Below, piece after piece: positions 12,801-23,800 of a stretch of 64,000 bases of DNA (position 1 is its first letter; every line of letters starts with the position of its first letter). The stretch covers positions 173,586 through 237,585 of the forward strand of contig JACEEZ010023651.1 of the NCBI GenBank assembly GCA_016584305.1. Reading direction: 5' to 3'. This DNA comes from Chionoecetes opilio. Its lineage: Eukaryota; Arthropoda; Malacostraca; Decapoda; Majidae. The translations under genes and the position numbers were made by a program. Under the pieces are notes generated by a model. It worked only from the letters and a program-made list of their open reading frames with translations, did no database searches and had not been told where the DNA came from.

Positions 12801-15800
12801 AATGAACACTCGCGCTTGAAGGTGATTTTGAACTTTAAACTTTGATTGAAACTCGTCAGTGAATGTAAGGAATGCCCATGAAAATCATCTTTAGGGTCAG
12901 CGTTTTGGGATTTGTAGGACATATCAATGACTCATAAACTAAGCCTACTATCATTTTTTTTCATACAGGTAATATATCATGATGATTTTCAATATTCTGT
13001 GTGGGATTGGGGTCGGGGTTTACAGTACAAAACATGGTGTGAAGGGACAGGTGGGAAGATTTCTCATGGCAATCCTTTGTGATTTAATATTTATGTTGAA
13101 AAGAAAACCATACTATATTTTAAATGATCCTTACATCTATCTAGTAGGAATAGAGTATCTACTTAAGAGATAGATAGATAGTGTTAAGACAAGAAATAGC
13201 TGGTAGTAATGTGCTGAGGGGACAGGCCTGCACACTTTAAACCTATATTTGCGGATCTTGTCAGAGGTTAAGCCCGTGTTGGATGGTGTGCAGCACAAGC
13301 CAGGCTTATCTGAACCTTAAACTAAACTAAACAACAGACTAAATTGACGAAAAAGTGCTAGTGGCCGCCTTTATACTGCTTGTTCTGCCTGGTCTTAGGA
13401 CTGACAGTTTATCTAAGACCCAAATCACCAAAGTCTGATTTTGTGATTTATGTCTAAAGAAGAAAAGAGCATTGTATCGTGACACTTGAAATGCAGTGTA
13501 TCTTCACCTGTTTATTTCCCATGTTAGTATCACACCACATCCAGGCACTACAACCTAGTGTTTGTACTTGCTGAAGCTACATAAACTAAACTAAAGACCC
13601 AGACAGCAAGAAGAGAAACATCAGGGAGTGCCGATAAAAAAGGCCAGACTCCCAACCCACAACTGAACTGAACTGAACATGTTAGGAGATGACACAGTGT
13701 TGGCAAGGTGAATCACAGACACACTAAATCCTTCAAATCTTATATTATCTTCCAGGATGATTTCCGTAGCCTCTTCTCCGCCAACGAGAAGCTGCGCACA
13801 GAGTACAAGTCCCTGCAGGGTGACTACAAGAGCATCAAGACGGAGAACAACACGGTGAAGCTGCGCCTCACGGAGCTGAGCGGGAGCTGAATGAGGCGCG
13901 GGACCAGATGGCGGCCCTGGACGTGGAGGTGTCCAAGCTGACCAACAAGTGTCAGGTGAGAAACAAACCTTCAGTGCTGTGTTGTAGATATGTCATTAAC
14001 CCTAACTAAGCAAGACAACGTTTGGGTTACGGTAATGATACGTCTGGTATGTGTGTCGTTTATTCATGGTAACCACGTCATTATTCGTGCTACAAATGAA
14101 ACTTCAAATTGTGATTGTTACCCTGTCAGTTGCCTGTGAAAGGATTCTTCTGACGGGATTCATAAGGGATAATTGTGGGTCCAGGGCAGTGTTGCGCTCT
14201 GTTGGTCTCTTTTCCTCCTTATGGATCACTACATAAGTTCTCTGTCACAGCCTCCATGACCAGGGATTACATCCTCATTACTCCTAGTCATGAGGGCGGC
14301 AGCTCCCCCTTCGGCATCCCCTTCAGAATGACATCACAACGACAGAAGAGAGAAGATTAGAAGAATGCAAGTGTTCAAGTGGCTGTCAAGGCAAATCACA
14401 GGTGGTACACATATAACTGTGTGTTCCTTGTGCCCGCAGGTGATGCAGACGCTGAACATGACGCTGGAGGAGGATCGGCGCTCCCTCATGTCCCAGGTGT
14501 CGCTGCTGCTCACCCAGTACCACGACCTCCTCACTCAGACCCTCGAGGACAAGCAACACTTCCATCAGGAGGAGAAGAACTTCACGTGAGTAATCCCAAG
14601 TTGCTGTCTTAATTCCTGTACAATAGCTTAGTGTTCTACCAGGAGAAAGCTGCACACATGGGAACTATTTACGTGTTCACCTATTTGTACCATCATCGTC
14701 ATTGGTAGCCTTACTGCCTTCATCATCACCATTATACAAAACATCATCATTGTCGTTGTTATCGGAAGGCAAGATCAGAATCATAGCATGAATAGACACT
14801 CTGATATTGTCTCCTCTTGGTTAGGGATTTAAAACCATTATTGTGAGCCCAGCTTGTTAACCAATACGCTCAACAGAAGAGAAAGGAAAGAAAGGAAAGA
14901 GAGAGCAGTAAAGTTCGAGCATAAGTTTTTATTCCACAAGTATTCATTGGACTCACTCATTTGACTTAAGCTTTGACCATTCTCTCTTCAAAATTTGTAG
15001 TTGTCTTGTAAAATCCTGCCACAATCCATCCAATAGCTTAATTCGTAAAATCCACTCAGCTTAATGTGAGAATTGTATGTATGAGTGACAAAAAATTGAT
15101 TCATTGATTTTGTAATTTTCAGTGATAAACTAAACAATCTGCGGCGAGGGAAGGAGAAACTTGAAGAGAAGATAATGGAACAGTATCGCCGCATGGATAA
15201 CTCACCCTCAAAAAAGTAAGTTTGTATGATGTTCTGTATTTAACATTACAGTTGTAGTTACCTCAGGAAAGGACTGCTGTTTATTCAGTGAAATATATCT
15301 CCATTGACCTAAATTATTATGAAATCAGCCATTGATGTGCATTGATTGAAGAGTATATACAGTGGGTTTGTAATTTACCTGAGGGATGTGATTTGAATAT
15401 GTGTGTGTGTAATGCAAATGAGCTTTATCTTATTCAAGTGTGCAGGTTTACAGGTATTCTTCCTGATAGATTTGGAATGACTATACTCGCCGCACGTTAA
15501 GTTAGCAAAGATTGGGCCCCTTCACTCCCCTCTTCCAAATGCACAGGATTGGCCGAGGTGTTGGGTGTTGGGTGAGAATGCCTTACTCCAAGTTCCGCCC
15601 TAAAGCCCCAACACCCAACACCTCAGCCCATTCCGTGCGTTCGGAAGGGTGGAGTGAGGAGCCTTCATTTTTGCCAACTTAAAGTGCGGCAACTTTAGGT
15701 ATGAAAAGTTTTCCTCCTTCCTTGACTTAATGTATGTACTGTTTCTATGGTTGTGGGTGATCATTAAAACTGAATGGAGAAGTGAAAAGTGAGAAGTAGT

Positions 15801-18800
15801 TTTCATGCAAATGGGTTTCTGAATAATTTCATTCAGGGTACTCCGTAGTGTAGGAGTAGCACGCTTGGTTCACAACCGAGAAGTTCCGGGTTCGATCCCC
15901 GGGCGGAGCGGAAACAGTTGGGCTGTTTCCTTAAAACCCGGGCCCCTGTCCACCCAGCAGTGAATGGGTACCGGGTGTTAGCCGGGGGTTTGTAACCCGC
16001 CGCCCGGGGTGCTGGCTTCGGCCAACACTATAAGCACTAGCAGACAGCTCTCTCTCTTCCAAGGAGGAGAGAGAGCTGTCTGGTTACAGTGGAGATCCAT
16101 CTCAGCTGCGTCGATAACTGACAAAATTCTTCAAACAAACAATCAAACAAACAAACAATTCAACACTCATCTCAGACTATGCATATGCTTGATATGAAGA
16201 TATTTAACACTCATCTCATTTTGTTAACATTGACCATCTTTCTTTGCCGATTCTGAAGTAAGTGTATCCTGTGCATAGTGCTAGTTATAAGTACTGACAT
16301 ACATAGAAGCATCAGTGGCGGCTAAGACGGTGTGTTCTCCCTGCTAGGTTATCCCCGGGCTGTGTGCCGTACTCGTAAGTAAAGAGGAAAATATAGTTGG
16401 AAGGTTTTATCGAATGCAACTTCCTTTGTCTTGCATTTAGTTCTGCAGAGCTCATGTTTTTTTTATTTCAAATCAACAAGTTAACTGCCAGTAACACTAC
16501 ATATAGTCGCCACTGCACTAATGTCGCCGGGCGCCATATATTACGAGTTATAGCATCACTGCAGACTTTTATGTGCCACTGAAGACAGGTACATAACATA
16601 AACTACTGTGCATGCCTCTTCAGTGGCACATACAAGTCTGTACTGATGCTAAAACTCGTGATATATGGTGGCTGGCGATATTAGTGCAGTGGCGACTATA
16701 GTGTTATTGACGATACATGAACAAAAAAGACTCATGCTTATCATTGTGGTTTGGATCATAGGTCCTGATAAGGGATATGTCTTGGATTGTTTCTTGTAGG
16801 GGATGTTCAAATAGTTTCATGCCATGTTGAGTGACGTTGACAAAGCTCGTGCAGAACTGAAGACAATTTTCTGACAAGTAGTTTCACTTTGTGTCTTGCC
16901 ATCTTTTCAGACCTTTTGTTTGGGACTGAGCTTTTATTGTTGGATTCTTGTAGTGGCAGAACTGACCTGACTGACATTCACATCTTCGGATTATTGCTGA
17001 TATGGATTAAAAAAAATAAAAAAAATTAACGAGCACATTTTTCAGCCTACAAGTTTTTCTTTTCTTCAAACAGCACCAGAATAATGTTATTGTGATGACG
17101 TGTTTTCCATCCTATTTCCAACTTAATATATTACACACACTGACACATCATAGGACAGTTATTTCGTTAGCTGGCTATGACAGGATAGAATAACTCTTCT
17201 CTGTGAATGCCAGAAAGACTTGTAAGCTCTGAGTACGTGGATGTGGTAACAAGCATCACAACTACGTGTAATTCCTTAGAAGATTCCTAAAAGACTCATA
17301 AAATGACTCATGAATAGAAGACTCATACAAATAGTTGACATACAGTAATACAATAATCAGTGTTATTTCTTTAACAAGCAATTAATGTTTTGAGTTGTGC
17401 TTAATTGTTGTTAGTCTGCCAGCTTCCAAGACTTGTGTTCTTCAGTATTTAGTTAATTCTTTGGTGAACTTACCAGCATTTTATTGGATCTTGTGGCAAG
17501 ATTTTATTTTTTTATTTTGTTAACATTGACCATCTCTATCCTATATTTTTTTCCCCTGTTGGTACTGCAGTTTGTGATGAATGACTTATTGATTACCAGT
17601 CACGTGGTTTATCTAGTTACTAAAAGATTTTGGCTTTATTTGTCTGCATCACATTTTAGACTCATCTGTATTACATTTATCAATTTATTTGGAGATTCAT
17701 AAGATCAATGTGGATTTCATGATGTTGATTTGTTATGTTAGCCTGACATGCTTCCACCTTGTCAATCTGTTCCTGGCTGCCGTGTGGTTTAGTTGTAGTA
17801 TGGAAACACGTTATTTGTTGTATCTTCTGGAGAGCCTGCTGTGCTTGTTAGAACAAAGTTAAGGATAAATGTTTAGGAATGTGTATGGATGACTGCAAAC
17901 ATTATCTATGTAGAATATTTTGAATGAAAATGTTATTCTTGTGACTAATGTGTAGACATATTGACAGGTGTAAAAAACAGGTGATTTGAAGGAGAAGGAG
18001 ACACGGGCTGGGAAGCGAGTACCTACTTTATTCCTGACTAGTTTTGCCTTTACTGGGCTTCTTCAGAGGAATGATTCTTCTTCATTCCTCTGAAAAAGCC
18101 CAGTAAAGGCGAAACTAGTCAGGAATAAAAGTACAGTCAAACCTCGGGTTTCGAACGTCTCCCTTTTTGAACAGATCGGTTCACGAACATAATTTCAATC
18201 TCATAATTGCACCGGTTGCCGTACGATAACTCGGTTGCCGAACAAGTTTTTTTTTTTTTTTTTTTTTTCATCACAAAGGACTGGCCAAGGGCACAACAAA
18301 AAGAGGTAACACAAAGCCCGCTTAGTTGCCAGTCCCTATAAAGAAGACAGTAAGAGAATAAAAAGTTATAATGAAAAAATGTTATAATAAAATTTTTTAT
18401 AATATAATATTACATTGCATTTATAGGCATTTTTATGCATGAAATACAGCTAAAAAGGTAAAAAAAGGTCTTAATGTTGGGGGTCAGGAACGGATTAATC
18501 CATTTTATATTGTTTCTTATGGAAAAATGTGTTCCGGTTTTTAGAACAACTTTTGGGAACTAATTATGTTCGAAAACCGAGGGCATGTCTGTACTCGCTT
18601 CCCAGCCCGTGTCTCCTTCATCACCTGTTTTTACACTTGTGACTAATCTGTTAATGTTTTCATGCATTTTCTCGTCTTTATACTTACCTGTGTTGTACTA
18701 TGCACTCTGTTCTCTGCCTGAGGGAGTGGATTGGTTGCTTGGTAATTACTATACCTTGGAAGCACTTCCTTGATCCCCAGGGGTCGCCTCACCCTCATGA

Positions 18801-20730
18801 GGAAACTGTAACAAAACTCACAGTAATGATTTTCTGGAAGCAAGTCTTGCATGCTTGTATGCCATTCCTAATGTATATTGTTAATGTATTGCCATGTACA
18901 TGTGGTATGAAAAAGTGTATTTGTTTAATCAATACATTGTGAAATTGTGAGTTACATAAATAAGTTATATTCTATGCTATTACTCATAATAGCAATCTTT
19001 GTTCCTTGCTTTAGGAAAGGCTTTGGTGTGAACTTGGTGCGGCGAGTCAGGAAAGCCGGCACGGAGCTGATCAACAAGGTGCCGCGGGTGAGTAGCTCGG
19101 CAACCACCACGGCTGCCAGGGGGAGAAGGGAACGTTGATGTGACGGGGAATATTGCATTATTGTTCTATAAACCAGATATCTTTGTGATAATCTAGGACT
19201 CAATCTTTACTGTCTCAAAACTCCCAGATGTTTACTGTTTGAGCATTGCAAGGGGAATATGTGTGATTTAAAGGTTCCACAACTTATCACTTATCTATAA
19301 ATAGTTTATAGTGGAATTTTTTTTTTTATCTGTAAATAGTTTATAGTGGTAAAATATCACAAACAGGGGGAGATAAAATGCATCAAGCACAGTACTGGCT
19401 TTCATCATTACTATTTTTGGTACTGGCTCTCATCATTATTATTTTTGTGATGTTCAGAGTGGCCGGTCCAGATCCCGAGGCCGTGAGGAGGGCGGGGAAA
19501 GTCCAGACTCCTCATCCCTGGGTTCCTCCTCCCACGCCAACGACTCTATGGACTCCGGGTCAGAAACGCGGCGCTCCTCCCCCAACCTGCCCCCCTCCCC
19601 CACACACAACGGGGAGGCAGACCAGAGCACCCTGAAGGACACACAGACGCCCAATAACCACAGGAAGAGTCTGCCACCTGCTCTCAGTGATTCGTTTGCC
19701 TCTCAGGTGCTCAGGTATGACACTCTCTGGCTGTCCTTTTTTGTACAAGTATTTGAATTTATACTTAACCCCTTGTGACTCAGAACGTAATTTCCATTGT
19801 AATTTGGGTACCATTAGACGATTTTTAGTGAATATAAGCCATGTTTTATAGATATGACCTGTTTAGTATCATTGTCGAACTAACTAATTTGGTATATTCA
19901 GTTGCTTCTCGTAATTTTATGGCTCAACAACATACAATTTTTTATAGCAAAGAAAAGATCTGGGCGTGAAGGGGTTAATGGCGTAGAAATATTAAGTATT
20001 TTTTATAAAAACATAAGAACATGAGAAAATAAGGAAGCTACAAGAGGCTGCGAGACCTACACGTGGTAGTTCCTGTTTTTATGATGGTATACCACAATGG
20101 GCCATTTTTGTGGGTAATTACATACATAATGTTAATATTTTTCATCATTAAAAGAAATAGTTTACAGTTACCAGACTGGAGAAGGTAGTGGAAAGGTTTT
20201 GTCTCAGAAAGTTCAACACGTAATAACATCAGCCACATATGCATTCACACAGCACTTATGCTTGAATGGCCGTAAGTCATCTCTTCACAGTGTATGTCAG
20301 TCAACAGGACACAATCAGAACATTTATGATGAAGTAAAGAGATGCAGGTCTGGTGTTATTTGCCCCTAAGAAACCTCCTTCATTTATACACACATTTTTT
20401 ACCTTTTGTTTTACTTATGCTCTTAGCTGCCTTGTTTTTTGTTTTGTTGCAATGACTCAGTAATCAGTATGCTGCACCATAGAATACAGTATAGTTATAA
20501 TGTGCAAACTCATCTTTGTAACTCACACACAAAATGCAATGCCGAAACTTAGTCAGGCATGGATGAGTTTTAACGGTGAATAGCGAGTAATAATAATAAT
20601 AATTATTATTATTATCATTATTATTTTATTCTCACCGGAAGGCATACAAGAAAAGTAACAACATAATATATAGACGAGAGGGAATGAACTTAAGTACTAA
20701 AGCAAATAATTGATAATAGCTATATACCTC

Positions 20731-20825
<95 letters not shown>

Positions 20826-23800
20826 CACCCGGAGGCATACAGACAAAAAAGCAACAACAACAAGACAAAGTGTTATCTTAAAGTACTAGAGCAAAAAATA
20901 CATAATAAAGGTAATGGTTTGTGTCTGTTGCAGGGGATCAGTGTCATCTGAGGACGTGGTCAGCTTGAGGTCGGGGGACGCCAGTGACAGCCATCATGAA
21001 GACTCCCTCTCCACGGTCACCGTCGGCGGCAGCAGTGCTGAGCTGCGGCGCGCTGGGTCCCGCCGCCCCGTCTACCTCACGGAGGACGCTGACTTCGGTG
21101 TCTGTGCGGGACGGGGCGCCGGAGCCGATGCTGGACAGCCAGGTGAGGGAGGCGGAGCACGGCTGCAATACAACTTATGATTTGCAAATGTTTGGTATTA
21201 ACCCCTTGAGACCCAGAACGTAATTTCCATGGTAATTTGGGTACCATTAGACTATTTTTAGTGACTATAAGCAATATTTTAGAGATATGACCTGTTTAGT
21301 ATCCTTGTCGACTAGTTAATTTGGTATATTCAGTCACTTTTCGTAATTTTATGACTAACAATATACAATTTTATATAGCAAAGGAAAGATCTGGGTGTGA
21401 AGGGGTTAAAGTAGTCGTCCAGACCCATTTTTTTTTTGCCTCATTATGTTGACTGTACATTCAAAACACCTAATCCACCAAAAATAATTGATTTCCAGGC
21501 CTTATTTCCGTAAAAACACGACTTTTGTAAAAAGCGCGCGAAAAAAAAAATCTTCCCTCCAACAGGGCTACGACTGTTATTGATGACGTCAGAACAGGGA
21601 CGCCCGCAGACACTGTCTGACACATGTCGGCAAATGTTATGATGAGCGATTGTACTTCGGTGTCAGACAGTGAATCTGTCGCTGTGACCGACACTCTTCC
21701 CACACACACGCCTGCACACACGCCTGCGCACCAACATCCTTACTGCACACACACACACATACACATACAACACACACGTGGGTGGAGGGCGTGTGTGCAG
21801 GCGTGTGTGTGGGAAGGAGGCGTGTGTGTAAGAAGGGTGTCGGTGTGCAGACGTGTGTGTGGGAAGGGTGTCGGTGTGCAGGCGTGTGTGTGGGAAGGAA
21901 GCGTGTGTGTGGGAAGGAGGCGTGTGTGTGGGAAGGAGGCGTGTGTGCAGGCGTGTGTGTGTGCAGGCGTCTGTGTGGGAAGGGTGTCGGTGTGCAGGCG
22001 TGTGTGTGGGAAGGAAGCGTGTCTGCAGGCGTGTGTGTGGGAAGGAGGCGTGTGTGCAGGCGTGTGTGTGGGAAGGAGGCGTGTATGCAAGCGTGTGTGT
22101 GGGAAGGAGGCGTGTGTGCAGGCGTGGGTAAAACTTTGGAAGAAGTCCTTCACCCCTATCTTTTTTTTCTTCCCCCTATAGCCAACAAGCCTGGGGAACT
22201 GGCGGGAATACGGGGTTTTTGGGTGGGGGAAGCAAATATAAGTGATTTATGGCTCCCCAAAAAAATCATCAAAGTCACTATATGTAAAAATCTAACCTAA
22301 CCTAACCTTAACCACAAAGTATACCTAACCTAACCTTAACCACAAAGTATACCTAACCTAACCTTAACCACAAAGTATACCTAACCTAACCTTAACCACA
22401 AAGTATACCTAACCTAACCTAGCCTAACCTTAACTACAAAGTATACCTAACCTAACCTTAACCACAAAGTATACCTAACCTAACCTAACCTTAACCACAA
22501 AGTTACTAACCTACCTAACCACAAGTATACCTAACTAACTACCACAAAGTATACCTAACCTAACCTTAACCACAAAGTATACCTAACCTAACCTAACCTT
22601 AACCACAAAGTATACCTAACCTAACCTTAACCACAAAGTATACCTAACCTAACCTAACCTTAACCACAAAGTATACCTAACCTAACCTTAACCACAAAGT
22701 ATACCTAACCTAACCTAACCTAACCTTAACCACAAAGTATACCTAACCTAGCCTAACCTTAACCACAAAGTAATACCACTAACCACAATAACCTAACCTA
22801 AACCTAACCTTAACCACAAAGTATACCTAACCTAACCTAACTTTAACCACAAAGTATACCTAACCTAACCTAACTGGACTTAGAATTTTTTGAGGCACCT
22901 CATATTTCATAGCGGTCGTGTGGGTTAACCAAGGCTGAGCGCATTCTGGAACCTTTACAGACGTGAAGTATAATAAGCATACAATACAGTGCGGTAGTTC
23001 ATTTCAGTCAAAGCCGGAAGGATGAGTTCCAAAGTATTTCCCAGGCGTGTGTGTGGGAAGGGTGTCGGTGTGCAGGCGTGTGTGTAGGAAGGAAGCGTGT
23101 GTGCAGGCGTGTGTGGGGGAAGGAGGCGTGTGTGCAGGCGTGTGTGGGAAGGGTGTCGGTGTGCAGGCGTGAGTGTGGGAAGGGTGTCGGTGTGAAGGCG
23201 TGTGTGTGGGACGGAGGCGAGGTGCAGGCGTGAGTGTGGGAAGGGTGTCGGTGTGCAGGCGTGTGTGTGGGAAGGGTGTCGGTGTGCAGGCGTGTGTGTG
23301 GGAAGGAAGCATGCTGCACCCATAAAGGATGCATGCATGTGGCATATAGCAAAAAAAAATTATCAGAAACACCCAAATATCTTCAAGTACTATTATATTT
23401 ATCTCTGTGTTTACGTGCCTCTGATCAGCGCGGGAAGAGGAGCCTCCCTGATAGTACGTCACGGAGCCTGAGCCTGAGCGTCTGCAAATCTTGAGTGTGT
23501 TTTGAGAACTCGGGGAATTTGCAGATTTTGATTGCGGATTATTTAAAAACGGCTGACTGGATACAAAAAGTGACGACGTATTGTTGATATACTCGTCAAT
23601 GGCTATGATTTGATTGCATTAAATCAGGAATGATGAAATGGTCTGGACGATTACTTTAAGGTTTTACATAAGAAAATAAGGAAGCTACAAGAGGCCGCGA
23701 GACCTACGCGAGGTAGTTCCTGTTACTTAACACTACCTACATCCACTTTTCATCCCCATCCATGAAATTAGCTAGCCTCCTTTTAAAGCTCCCTAATGAC

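Noticed and set aside
15839..15910. Functional tRNA-Val gene
   Set aside because: The tRNA-like head is fused to a SINE body and A-rich tail, with no separate terminator; the acceptor stem is imperfect.
20711..20816. Poly-isoleucine frame
   Set aside because: (AAT)n microsatellite.
21740..23500. Cys/Gly/Arg-rich and His/Thr/Pro-rich frames resembling repeat proteins
   Set aside because: Products of the 31-bp G/T-rich minisatellite on both strands.
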